Source of the DNA: Bidens hawaiensis
Taxonomy: Eukaryota; Streptophyta; Magnoliopsida; Asterales; Asteraceae
Assembly: GCA_021521415.1 (NCBI GenBank)
Contig: JAIQDT010004982.1
Location: 173,931 to 237,930, forward strand
Direction: 5' to 3'
Length of the DNA: 64,000 nt
The notes beneath the pieces are model-generated. The model was not told the DNA's origin. It made no database searches and saw only the letters and a program-made list of their open reading frames with translations. The position numbers were made by a program, and so were the translations under genes. Shown here one piece after another: positions 12,682 through 23,838 of this stretch (the first letter of the stretch is position 1; each line of letters begins with the position of its first letter).

Positions 12682-13589
12682 ATACTAATCTTACAAAAGT
12701 TTCATTATTGCTTAAACGTGGGCAAATTCAGATTTCTTACTAAACTAATCCTCACCAAGAGAAACTGCAATAACTTATATTATTAACTTGTTTCTCTGTT
12801 AGAATCTATTGGTCTTCAAATATTGACCCTAAGTATGCTAATTTCCTAAGGTTTCTAAGGTCAGTGGGAGCAGTAAAATTCTTTATAGTGACTTGACAAA
12901 AGTACAAGAGACAGGGGGGGGGGAGAGAGTCATTAAATTTTACTCTGAATTTAACTCCGATTACACCTCTTGTACACCATACTGTACCAACTCTTACACA
13001 CTTAGAATCCTGAAAATGATAGCAATCTAACCAAGAGCTAATTTATGAAACTGAAACTTCAAATAAACCCAATAATCAACTCAGGAGGTCATCTAGGTTT
13101 TAAAACCTACTAACTTTGATAATTATGTAACCTCCCTAACTAAGTTGAAATGGATGTTGGAAAGTTTAGTGATCCTACCCCTTATAATTAAACCATTAAC
13201 ATGAATCATAATTGACTCCATAAGTCAGGCTAACGTTTTGAGATTTGGTTGAATCACCTAAGGGTGTTCATAACTAAACTAAATCCTAACACAAACATTA
13301 AGATACTAAGAAGCATGACTGATTGTTAAAGGTTATATTCAAGAGGGAATAAATTATCAAAGAAATTTCTTACCTATATTACAAAAGATTTCTTTAAGTA
13401 TCATTATTGTTCTAGTAGCTTATAATAGTTAAGAGCTACATTAGATGAACATTAAAACAACTTTCCCTAACAATTGGCTTACATACTTATTTATTCATAA
13501 AACAACCTAAAAGTTATAAACTGAAGGTCAAAGAACATTTAGTTTATAAGTCAATAAAATTCATATATGGGTTAATGCAAACATCAAAA

Positions 13590-14520
13590 TGTGATGGAAT
13601 CTTTATACAATTATTTTTATCAAAAACCAAGTGGATTAATGTACCTACCTCAAGATGAGTGGGATCAACTAAAAAAACAAACTTGTCCTTATATAGATGA
13701 CATTCTTCTGAGAAGTATATGTTACATAAGTCAAAGCATTGTTCACACATACTTTGATATTATAGATCTCAGGGATATTCCTTACACATGTAACAAACAA
13801 TACTGCTCTATTTAGAGGATAATAGGATCATTGAGATTATTACCTTATGCTTCATTAAGTATAAGCCTTATGTAGTTTCAAGTGAGATTATTACCTTATG
13901 CTTCATTAAGTAGAAGCCTTATATAGGTTCAAGTCTATACTCGTTCAGATATTACTTAAAATTGCAACACACTAGATATGTCTAGATGAATGTGAAGCAT
14001 TTAAAAGAGTATTAAAATATCTTTAAAAGAAACGAACGACTATAATTTAAAAGAAGAAGTGAGAATTCAAACCGGTAGATTAATCTAAACTCTGTTATAT
14101 TCAAAGATAACCTAATGTAAATTTCAGGATATATTCTCATGTCAGCAGATAAATCTATCTTATGGAAGAGTCATAAATAACTGATAACAACAATCTAAGT
14201 TATAATGACATGATATGTTGATTAATCACAACGCAATTAGCAATAAATGTTGTTGAAAATTTATCAGTGGACTCATAAGTTTATTAACTCCATAATTATT
14301 ATATATTGAAGACTTACTGTGATAAAGTCAGCTACCATGTTTTCTCAAACACTAACACTTTGAGAGGTGTTGCGTTAAATTTCGATATGAAACTAATTAT
14401 TCGTTTATGAACGAATTGAGGAATCTAAATTTTCGTATCGAATACATTCATGATATGCTTAAGGATCCTATAACTAAAGGTCTACCCGTAAGTATTATGA
14501 AAGCGCTTATAATCATGAGG
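13590..14520 (+). pseudogene. Relic of Copia reverse transcriptase and RNase H
   Basis: A frame at about 13680-13710 reads CPYIDDILL, matching the YVDDILL catalytic motif of Copia reverse transcriptase. Downstream, at about 14450-14510, IHDMLKDPITKGLPV matches the end of Copia RNase H (typically ADPLTKGLP). The distance of the YVDD site to the 3' LTR (about 1.2 kb) fits a normal Copia pol. Between them the frames shift and stop many times. The stretch also contains a 51-bp tandem duplication (13833-13934). Confidence 0.6.
13833..13934 (+). repeat. 51-bp tandem duplication
   Basis: GAGATTATTACCTTATGCTT and the following sequence to CAAGT occur twice head to tail, starting at 13833 and 13884, with a few differences. 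A local slippage or repair event within the Copia relic. Confidence 0.9.
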
Positions 14521-14874
14521 GGTTTATTGATGACCATGTACAACTGCATATCGTACTATGAATGATTAACTATTAATATTTCCTCACTAGTTTTGATTTT
14601 GTATGTCTCTTAATATGTTCTGCATGCATAATGACATATAGACAAATTATTATACAAATCAAACGTTCTAAAGGGCTTACTTGAAAATTTTGATCATAAC
14701 TACTTAGGTTTTAAATAAGGACTGCAGTATGATTGATGGGGGTCTTGAGCTGATGTTCAACTCAATGACTGTATTTCTCTGCTCCAGTTTGAGTTTAAAA
14801 CTAAAATGAGTGTTAACTCCTGATCAGGCTTATCTAATACTCATAATAAATGATTACTCGGCCAAGTGGGAGAA

Positions 14875-15284
14875 TGTAAGAATAAATATATTTTATATAT
14901 TTATTTATATGGTCATCATTATCATTTATATAATAATAGATCAAAATAATAATTATACCTTATTATATATTAGCTTGGTAATTGTTGATGAGCCATATTA
15001 CTCTTAATAGCTAATAAAGGGTTTCCCCTTGGGTGTATATATAGAGAGAATAATTAACATCATAACCTACATTATAATTTTGTGTGCCTCCTCTCTCCAA
15101 AACCGGGTTCCTCTCAAGAACCCTAACCATCCTTAACTATACATCCTAAAGGGGAACTCGATCAAGATGACAAGCATGTCGACTACATCATACCCTGCTG
15201 CGGTTACTACTCTCCTGCTGTAACAGGTTCATAGGTTTAATATTTATCATGTTTTCTATTACTTACATGAAGAACTGATCAACA
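14875..15284 (+). repeat. 3' LTR of Copia element
   Basis: 410 bp, same ends and order as the 5' LTR, preceded by a purine-rich tract (about 14862-14874). It is shorter by small deletions and by a shorter CACACA tract. Followed by target duplication TAATA. Confidence 0.9.
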
Positions 15285-16405
15285 TAATATTGGTGATTGC
15301 TAAGAGACCGATTACATAGTACATACATGAAATTTCATTTTCTATGTTTTTAACTTTTTAGTGAGATCCATCGTTGCCAATGGGTATTGTTAGTCATTCA
15401 AACAGTGTTCATAGATATTCTTTATTTTCTAATGTTTTGGGTAACAATAGTTAAGACTTAAGGTTAAGCAGTAATCAATCGGATCAAACGTTGTAACCAC
15501 CACCGTCCATGATTTACGAGTCAAGACACAACTAAATATAGTTTGGAACAGACAACAACAATTTAAATATTTATGGTTTTCATAGTAACAATCAATAAGA
15601 AGAACTAATATATAGAAGATATATATATTATTTTCATGTAAAATATGGTCTTCAGAATTTCCAATGATACGTTTGATGTAGATAGAGAACCAGGATTAAG
15701 GGGACAGCCCATCATTTTCTAATCACTAGTGGAGACAGCTGACTCCATACTAGTCTACGAATTATCGAAGAAAAGTATTGGTGGATGTTTTGTGCCGGCA
15801 GTCTAACCAAGAAGAAAATTACAAAACTTGGAATTTAATTGTTTAATAAGCCTTCTTTTATGACTGATTACTGTCGACATCTAAGTATATATGCAACTAC
15901 GTTTGTTATACGCAGAGTTCAAAGAAATATTCTTGGAAGGATTAGGCAATTAGATATATTTAAGTTCCTAGTAAACGTTAGGCGATTACTTACATAGATA
16001 CACACGAACTAATTAATATGCAAGTACAAGAAAAGGATAGCTCAACCGATATGTTATTTTATTCTAGTTTATCTAGCTATACATTTTGAAGTTAACCAGA
16101 TATATTCGTTACAAATAACTGTCAGAATTTGAACTGCAGTCTGCACATCATTATCTGCTAATTAATTAAAAAGATATGCAACGACATTCGGGTTAATATG
16201 GCGACGGAGTTGCCATGAAAGATATATATTTAGAAAGCGAAAGGTAAAAAGTTATTAAAGCTAAAACCATTAATAAATAAAAACTAACAACAAAAGATTT
16301 TTGGATTTTAACATGTGTTAAATGAAATTGGCCGATAATAACCCTATTCATTTTATCCTCATTGACGGTCTCAAATTTAAACAAGTTGCCTCCCAATGGT
16401 CATTG
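15285..16405. other. AT-rich intergenic sequence
   Basis: Nothing assignable. Short open frames on either strand (for example minus 16193-16396) have no family resemblance. Confidence 0.6.
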
Positions 16406-16707
16406 TTAAAAAAGACTTAACGACGTTACTTTTTTTCCGAATTTAAAACTAATTTTTAGGGCTTTTGATCAGGAGGAGGATACGGGTCGATTGATTTAAA
16501 ACTTAGTTTGAAACGGTGCTCCAAAACGACGAAACAATGTTTCATTTCGGGCGTTAGAACTTACAGTTAACAAAAATCAAGCCGTTTGGATCACCGTTTT
16601 GAACTATGTTTTACATCAATCGACTCATATCCACCTTCCGATTAAAAGCCCTAAAATATTAGTTTGAAATTCAGAAAAAAAGTATAATATCGTTATGTCC
16701 TTTTAAA
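16406..16707. mobile_element. Fold-back MITE, about 300 bp
   Basis: The outer arms are inverted copies. The left arm runs from GTTAAAAAAGACTTAACG through TTTTTAGGGCTTTTGATCAG to GGGTCGATTGATTTAAAAC. The right arm, reversed, gives TTTTAGGGCTTTTAATCGG and GAGTCGATTGATGTAAAAC. The arms are about 100 bp each around a roughly 100-bp centre. No coding sequence. Superfamily not assigned. Confidence 0.75.
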
Positions 16708-17136
16708 GGTGGATAATTGGGGGCCAACTTGATATTATCTACAAATACAATTCGATAGAGATTATTAAAATCCAATATAAAAAATTAAAATTAGAATTCT
16801 ATAATCAGTTAACAAAATCATAATTAATAACTAATGCTCTTTTAATATCATCAATAAATCATAACCAAACAAATCCATATAAGTCAAAGATGTATGATAG
16901 TTTTTTTCTGGAATTGAATGATGAAGATATATTTATTACAAATTAAAAAGACTTGACTAGCAAGGAGCGACCCCTAGGTAGGTCTATTCACGAGCCATAC
17001 CAAGTTAATCGGCTCAATTACAAACCGAACGATATCGAATTGAACTGAACATTTTTCGATCACACATTGAGCGATTTCCAAGAAATACTTATTTCTTTTT
17101 TCACTTCATAAAATTTCAATAAGAATAAGTTTGAAA
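16708..17136. other. AT-rich spacer
   Basis: No feature recognised. A GC-richer patch near 16965-17040 (CGAGCCATACCAAGTTAATC) has no partner in the window. Confidence 0.5.
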
Positions 17137-18368
17137 TAGAAAACAGAGTTAATGGTCCTTTTCGCCCCTCTGGTTTTCTACTTTCGCCACTTCAGTCCAA
17201 TGTTTGAAATTTTGTCAATTTAGTCCTCATAGTTTTAAATATTAGTCAATTACATCCCATCCGTCTAACGGCATCCAGCTATGCCGTTAGTTTAAGGGTA
17301 TTTTTGTCTTTCTCCTTTTTATTTTGAGTTAATGGTCATTTTCGTCCATGTGGTTTGATACTTTTGCCACTTTAGTCCAAAGTTTGAAAATTTGTCAATT
17401 TATTGTTCAATTTAATTCAGTTTTTTTTTGTTTTTTTTGTCTGTAACCTTGAAGAGCATAATCCAAGCCCAAAACCATCGAGCATCAACTAAAACAGGTC
17501 TGCATTTACTCTGTCGACAACAGTAATCATACACTCTCCCCTCGTATTTAGTTTTAGTCAGTTCTTAAACTCCCCCATGGTGGAATTCAATGGTAAAGTG
17601 GTCAAAGCAATTCCTTGAAACCGAATTGTACGGAAGAAACTAAAAATTGTTTCTTTAAAGCAATTCCCTGAAACCGAATTGTACAGAAAAAACTAAAAAT
17701 TGTTTCTTTAAAGCAATTCCCTGAAACCGAATTGTACGAAAAAACTAAAAATTGTTTCTTTGATGAGTGCATAATAGTTAGGGTTTAGAGATTAACATAT
17801 CGTAACAAAAATTTGGGTTGAAATCAACATCTAGGTTGAAATCAACTATTATACATTAATCAAAGAAACAATTTTTAGTTTTTCTATACAATTCGGTTTC
17901 AAGGAATTACCTTGACCACTTTACCATTGAATTCAACCATGGGGGAGAGTTAAGGAAATTTCTAGAAACTAAATACGAGTGTGTATGATTATTGTTGTCA
18001 ACAGAGTAAATGCGTATATTAGATGTTGCTCGATGGTTTTGGGCTTGGTTTATGCTCTTCAGGGTTATTTATAAACCAAAAAAACTGAATTAAATTGAAC
18101 ATTAAATTGACAAATTTTCAAACTTTGGTCCGAAGTGGAAAAAGTATCAAACCACAGGGACTAAAATGACCATTAACTCAAAATAAAAACAAGAAAGACA
18201 AAAATACCCTTAAACTAACGGCATAGTTGGATGCCGTTAGACAAATGGGACGTAATTGGCTAATATTTAAAATTATGAGGACTAAATTGACAAAAATTCA
18301 AACTTTGAACTGAAGTGGTGAAAGTAGCAAACCACAGGGACGAAAATGGCCATTAACTCTAGAAAATA
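17137..18368. mobile_element. Long fold-back element with 9-bp target duplication (Mutator-like)
   Basis: The element proper is 17146-18359. It begins GAGTTAATGGTCCTTTTCG and ends with its inverted form, CGAAAATGGCCATTAACTC. TAGAAAACA (17137-17145) and TAGAAAATA (18360-18368) flank it and match at 8 of 9 positions, the duplication length typical of Mutator-like elements. The inverted repeat runs almost the whole length: left arm to about 17780, right arm from about 17840. Each arm repeats the terminal motif a second time about 190 bp in. No transposase. A transcript would fold into a very long hairpin. Confidence 0.8.
17604..17761 (+). repeat. 53-bp unit in three tandem copies
   Basis: AAAGCAATTCCCTGAAACCG begins each unit, and each ends AAAAATTGTTTCTTT. 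The right arm of the fold-back element has the inverted unit only once (about 17855-17915), so the triplication arose after the arms formed. Confidence 0.9.
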
Positions 18369-19429
18369 ATGTATCTGTAAACAAATTAGTAACTTTCAAA
18401 TTGGATATAATAATGTGGGTAAAGTTAAAATACAAATGAAGATAAAAATGAAAAGTGTGAGAATGATTTATGACAACACAAAAAACCCCTTAAAAATAAA
18501 TTCAATAATAATAATAAAAAAATGATAACTCAAAATATAAATAAAAAACGAAAAAACTAAAATGTTTCTGCCATCTTTCCCGTTAAAAAAAATTAAAAAA
18601 ATATAAAAAAATTAAAAAATTTTTGACGAAAAGACATAATGCCGAGATCAAAGACACAATGACGAAAATGAACAAAAAACACAATTATAATTAAAAAAAG
18701 ACACAATAAATCACAGAATATAACATAATGCCGAATAAAATATAGCACAATATTGAGTATTATAATACAATATAAAGAAGAAAAAAAACACAATGTCAAG
18801 GAAACATAATTGTATTTTTTTACTTTTTTTTGTTTTATTATTAAATTTTGAGTTATAGTTTATTTATTTAATTTTTTAAATTTTTTTTGAGGGGTTTTGT
18901 TGTGTAGCTACAAATCCTTCTATAGAATAACTTGACCCATATTAATGTATATATAAACAAGCTTATATATATATATATATATATATATTCAAGCCAATCG
19001 AACCGAACCGAGCATATCTTTGCTCGTTCTTGGTTCGTTCACAAACCAGATCGAGCTGAAATCAAAAGGGCATTTTCAAGCAGGCAACGAGAGGTGAGCG
19101 GTTTTGACGACCCTACGCATACTAGACAACTACTGTCAAGTGTCTTACAAAATGAAAAAAAATTTACACCAATTACTCCAATCTATACCCCCATATAATA
19201 TTAGCAAACCTATTCTGAATTAATATATGCTCTAAATCTTCGATGAAACGATCAAAAACTGGACATAAATCTAAACCATTATGTTGACGTGTCTCTTTGA
19301 AAACGCCATCAGAGTTGGTAGTCGATCCATAGAAACTCTCAAGCCATAAAGTCTAACCATAATCGAAAGCCAATAATCCATTTATATTAACCAAAAAAAT
19401 CGGATCATGCCCTACTCTTCAGCTGGGAT

Positions 19430-19431
<2 letters not shown>
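18369..19431. other. AT-rich intergenic sequence with TA repeat
   Basis: A TA microsatellite lies at about 18964-18989. The sequence after it is GC-richer (CAAGCCAATCGAACCGAACC) but carries no recognisable gene. Confidence 0.6.

Positions 19432-19471
<40 letters not shown>
19432..19471. repeat. TC microsatellite
   Basis: An uninterrupted run of about 20 TC units. Confidence 0.95.
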
Positions 19472-19473
<2 letters not shown>

Positions 19474-19483
19474 GAAACCATAC

Positions 19484-19645
19484 ACTTCATCCTTAACTAT
19501 ACACCCTAAATGGGAACTCGACTAAGCGGACAATCATGTCGTCTACATCATTCTTTGTTGTAGTTACTACTCTCCTTAAAGAAACAAGTTCATAGGTTTA
19601 TTATTGTTCATGTATTATATTACATACATGAAGAATCGATCAACA
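19484..19645 (+). repeat. LTR fragment related to the 9194-15284 Copia element
   Basis: The segment aligns with the last third of the Copia LTR. It shares CATCCTTAACTATACA, GGGAACTCGA, a diverged ATGTCGTCTACATCAT frame and the terminal ACATGAAGAATCGATCAACA. The 5' part is missing (a TC microsatellite precedes it) and no primer site follows, so it is a truncated solo LTR of an older, more diverged copy. Confidence 0.8.
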
Positions 19646-21408
19646 AACTCTGCATCAATAACAATAATGTTTTTCCAAATACATGCGATACTCGGTTTTA
19701 CAGGTGTTTTGGTCAAAATCGCACAAGGATTATCAAGTAACCAAACTTTGTTGTGAGGTATGATGCTTGATGGTGTAAACTAAGTAATACGTAAATAATG
19801 CAAGTGACACAACGATTTAGCAAGGAAAAACCCTTGATACTTTTAGGATCTTCGGTAAAAAACCTCGGGAAAGGAAAATTATCATACCGCCTCAAATTTA
19901 TTAAGTAAAAAAGGTGATTACAAGGTTGGAAGTGCTTATGATCGCTGCTATAAGTACAAGTGTGAGTAATCATTGCGTGTGTTGTTGTGTCTTATGCGAT
20001 CATACCACTTCTATATACAGTAAAAATAAAAATAATGAGAAATAAATGCACTGCGAGGATCCTAGAGCAGTTATATAATTTAATCTCTCCTTTAATTGGT
20101 TGTTATAATAGCTCCAACGTCCTAATATTCTATGGTTGATCAAGTCTTTAGCTGAGAATTAATTACCAACAGTCACATGCAAGACCAAGTCAAAGATAAT
20201 ATGAGTTATGTCAATTAAAAAAGTTAATAGATAAGGTACCGTGTTCCATACAAGATCTGTAATCTATTTAAGATCCTGATGCACTGTAAGGACCTTTAAG
20301 CTAATTCTGAATTACCTGATCCTTAGAATTTTACCCATAACAACAGGTAAAGGCAAATTCAATCTCGGGTTATAATGGATTGAATTTTGGTTATGATGGG
20401 TTGAAGCAACAACCCGAAACTAAATGGAACTATTTTCACCCGTTGCTGCTTGAAATCTATCTTATCAAATTTGCAGTAAATAAAATTAGATCAATTGTTA
20501 ATGAATATATGACTTACCGTCTAGGCTAATAAGAAAACAATTACTTTATTTATATTTTAGTTATGCTTAGTATTATCTATATATCAAATACTAGCTTTTA
20601 GCTAGCGTGTTACGTTTAGTTTTATTAATAATTGTTTTTTTTATTATTGTTTATGTATATTTTTCATGTAGGATGTGTTTAGGTATTAAACTTAAAAGTT
20701 ACATGAACTTATAAAATATGTTATATTTATTAGTTGTAGTTAAAATATAGTTTGTTCTGTTTTTTGTTTATATCTTATATGAGTCTCATTGGTCTAATAG
20801 TAAATGTGACCTACCATTTTTTTTATTTAAGATGCGAATTTTCGTCTTAATATGCATGAATGCATAAATAAATTTTTATGGTTTGTGTTATTTTTGTTTG
20901 TATTGAGTTGTTACGGTTCGTTGGTGATGTAAACCGTATATATTGTTTAATTGATCACCAAAAATGGGCTCTCATGTGTCTGTTAATTAATGTAGCCCAA
21001 CATTTTGTTTTTTGTTGTTTAAAATATGTATATTGTGTTTGATAGTGAATTGACCTTTTAATAAATTGATGTAGTTGAATTTTTATAAGCCAATTCTAGT
21101 TCCATGTCTATCTGAAATGAGTACGTCATGTGTTATCATTTCATTTTTGGGTGAATTCTTAATTTATTATATTTTTTCTAGTATGATATTTAGTTTGTGA
21201 TTTTCTTATTAATTTGTATGTGTTTGTTGTATTTATAGATTATGTAGTTTAGTTATTGTTGTGTGTTAAAATAAAATTTAATTTTTTAATTAGTTTTTAT
21301 TCTTATCAAATATAATCGAAGTTATATTAGTTTATGAATTATATCAACAAAAATTTTATGATCATATGTAAAACTAAGTTTTTAAAAATTTATTTTTTAT
21401 TAATAATG
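19646..21408. other. AT-rich intergenic sequence, unassigned
   Basis: Contains a moderately GC stretch around 19730-20010 (ACGATTTAGCAAGGAAAAAC, CCTCGGGAAAGG) that looks like part of an old LTR or untranslated leader but has no partner in the window. No gene recognised. Confidence 0.4.
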
Positions 21409-21452
21409 TGTAACATCGTGAAAATATCGGATAAAAAATACCAATTTCCAAA

Positions 21453-21907
21453 AGTCCAAGGACTATGGATAAGAGGGAAAGCCCATCGCATATCGCGGTG
21501 GGCATATTTTCAAACTCAATAAATGGGCTGAGTGCAATAAGCGACGGACCAAAAAACAACGTCATCGCATATAGTGATGACGTGGTCTGACACAGGGACA
21601 CGTGTCCCCACGTGGCACAAAGTCCGCCACGTGTCACCACGTTGCACCGCGTCCACCACCACGTGGAGCCACGTGCGAAGGCTAGAGATGATTCAGCGTG
21701 GTGGTGGACGCGGTGCAACGTGGTGACACGTGGCGGACTTTGTGCCACGTGGGGACACGTGTCCCTGTGTCAGACCACGTCATCACTATATGCGATGACG
21801 TTGTTTTTTGGTCCGTCGCTTATTGCACTCAGCCCATTTATTGAGTTTGAAAATATGCCCACCGCGATATGCGATGGGCTTTCCCTCTTATCCATAGTCC
21901 TTGGACT
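21453..21907. repeat. Perfect 211-bp inverted duplication
   Basis: 21453-21663 and 21697-21907 are exact reverse complements by eye over all 211 bases, separated by 33 bp. The 37-bp sequence 21662-21698, spanning that spacer, occurs again directly after the right arm at 21908-21944. The layout is therefore arm, spacer, inverted arm, spacer. Absence of any mismatch means it is very recent or an assembly or cloning artefact. Confidence 0.95.
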
Positions 21908-22002
21908 CGTGGAGCCACGTGCGAAGGCTAGAGATGATTCAGCGACCATACGTCGAGATACGCGACGAGGGCATCAATTGACCATCGCGTATCGCGATGG
22001 TC
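21481..22002. repeat. Array of hyphenated palindromes upstream of TATA box
   Basis: Dyads: 21481-21503 (GCCCATCGC, loop ATATC, GCGGTGGGC), 21559-21583 (ACGTCATCGC, loop ATATA, GTGATGACGT), 21951-21967 (CGTCG ... CGACG) and 21980-22002 (GACCATCGC, loop GTATC, GCGATGGTC). The first two recur as mirror copies inside the inverted arm. Outer stem bases differ between dyads but stay complementary. Confidence 0.85.
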
Positions 22003-22013
22003 TTGCGAGTCAG

Positions 22014-22023
22014 CCTATAAATA
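22014..22023 (+). promoter_or_regulatory. TATA box of Gypsy family A LTR
   Basis: CTATAAATAG lies just downstream of the palindrome array and about 30 bp before a CA/TC-rich stretch likely to hold the start site. Inferred pol II promoter marking the U3/R border. Confidence 0.65.
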
Positions 22024-23667
22024 GAAGGCAACCAGCCCTCATTTCATCACACCAAGTTCAGACATCTCTCTCTCTCTAGAAATATCCCTCTATCTCTAAA
22101 CCTCGTAAATCGTGCCATGACGTTTCCTCGTTTTCCGTGCTTTTAATCCAATATCATACCCTATAAACCTTAAACCGACGATGTCTTGAAGAACGTGACG
22201 CTCAACAGATGACCCGACGCCACCTCGACGTACGTACCATCAAGAGTTAAAGATTTGGGGTGCCTCGATAAACGTGTCAAAGGAAAAATTGATCAAGGAA
22301 GCTTAAAAAGAAGTAAAGGTGTCAAAGTTCTGCCAAAATATATAGGGGTATTGTAAGCCAAGCAAGGTAGACATAATGCACGAATAAAATAATATTAAAT
22401 ATCAAGGCTTAAAACCCTAAGTCAAGGATATACTCGATATCTCGATAAATAACAAAAGAAATCATAGCAAGGAATATAAAGAAAGATATGTGAATGTGAT
22501 ATAATTTTTTGTTATAAATATTATTTAAGTTATTATTATTATTATTATTATTATTCTTAGATAATAAGTAAAAGAAAAGTATACGTTTCTTAAAGAAGAA
22601 GAAACGTAGTGTTTTAAGAAAAATAAAACAAGTAAAACTAAAGGTTTATCTTGTAAAAGAAAAGAAAAGTAAATAAGTTAAATTAAAGAGTTTAAACTTA
22701 TAAAAGAAAGAAAGAAAGAATATTTAAACTAAAGATTTAAATGAAGATATAATCGAGGTAAAGATTATATAAAAAGAGACTAGAGGTCTTAAGCCGGATT
22801 AAAGATCCGACTAACAAAAGGTTATACTCGTACTATAGGTGCGAGATAGCAAAGAAAGGGAAAGACCCTCGGTCAGTGTATTGAAGCTGATCATTTCGAG
22901 AAAAGGTGAATACACCCAACTTTATAAACTTGTTTAATCGAGTCAAATAAATAAAAAGAATTGCATGAGATTACGTATCTCTAAAACATTATAAACAAAA
23001 GTAATCGCTAGCCCTCAGGGTGTCGTGTACGTTTGTTTGGATCCTTACATATGTGGTAAAAAGTCGTTGGGCACACCGCGTCACACCTGGTCATGACCTC
23101 CGCCACGATGGGTCGGACCTAAGTTACGTCCGAGTGAGACTGACCATATGTATATGTATGGTACCTAAGTAATGTCGAACGCTGTGGTGTTTTGCTGGGG
23201 TGTCTTGTGTGTGACTTAACTATATAACTGTGCTTTGTTTTAAAACTTGATTATTCCTAAGTCACGATGGGCCGGACCTAAGTTATGTCTCGAGGGGTAA
23301 TCAAGTAAAGAAAAATATTTTATGCGTCAGCTTATTCACCTGTTGCTGAAGTATTTTCTAAATATTTTGCAGGTAATAAAGAATAGGAGCTTGGAAAGCT
23401 CGAAGTGCTAAGATATCTGATGGCTCGGATAATTTTGTTAATATAAAATATGTAATGGTGGTTTAACATAAACAAGTAACCTTTTGTATAAAAAAGTAAT
23501 ACTTGAAACGGGTATTTTATAATCCCGTCTTTTGACTTGTAAATAATAATATTTTAATCCACATAAATATAACTTCCGCTTTAAACACGTAACTCTGATT
23601 TATTTACAAATGTGGTACCAACATATGTGTCATACGCATAGTCCGTGGTTTGGGGCGTGACAAGTGT

Positions 23668-23680
23668 TGGTATCAGAGCC
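23668..23680 (+). other. Primer-binding site, initiator tRNA-Met
   Basis: TGGTATCAGAGCC, five bases after the LTR end; matches the standard plant initiator-Met primer site. Confidence 0.9.
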
Positions 23681-23838
23681 ATCGATCTTAGCGAATTATG
23701 TATTAAAAGATAATACCTAAGCTTCGATCCAAGTGAATAAGAAAATTTTATTTTATTACTTGTTTAATTTAAAATAGGGATAAGATAGGCTGGTAAACAT
23801 TTTCTATCCCTCCTCAATCTAAATCACCCAACCCATAG

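Larger units (their letters stand above)
9194..15284 (+). mobile_element. Ty1/Copia LTR retrotransposon, complete outline, decayed coding region
   Basis: Two LTRs in direct orientation (9194-9615 and 14875-15284) enclose 5.3 kb. Both start TGTAAGAAT and end GATCAACA. TAATA flanks the element on both sides (9189-9193 and 15285-15289), a 5-bp target duplication. A primer-binding site like initiator tRNA-Met follows the 5' LTR, and a purine-rich tract (AAGTGGGAGAA) precedes the 3' LTR. The interior is riddled with stops, but reverse transcriptase and RNase H relics sit at the expected distance from the 3' LTR, which gives Copia order and plus orientation. It cannot move by itself. Confidence 0.9.
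21409..23662 (+). repeat. 5' LTR of Gypsy family A copy 1
   Basis: Starts TGTAACATCGTG and ends GGGGCGTGACA. The part from about 22370 onward aligns with 55650-56896. U3 (to about 22015) is GC-rich for this window, holds the perfect inverted duplication and the palindrome array, and ends in a TATA box. A TTA microsatellite lies at about 22529-22556. Confidence 0.85.

Noticed and set aside
21374..22079. Open frames on opposite strands starting with the same protein
   Set aside because: They arise only because the DNA is a perfect inverted repeat; the translation has no family resemblance.
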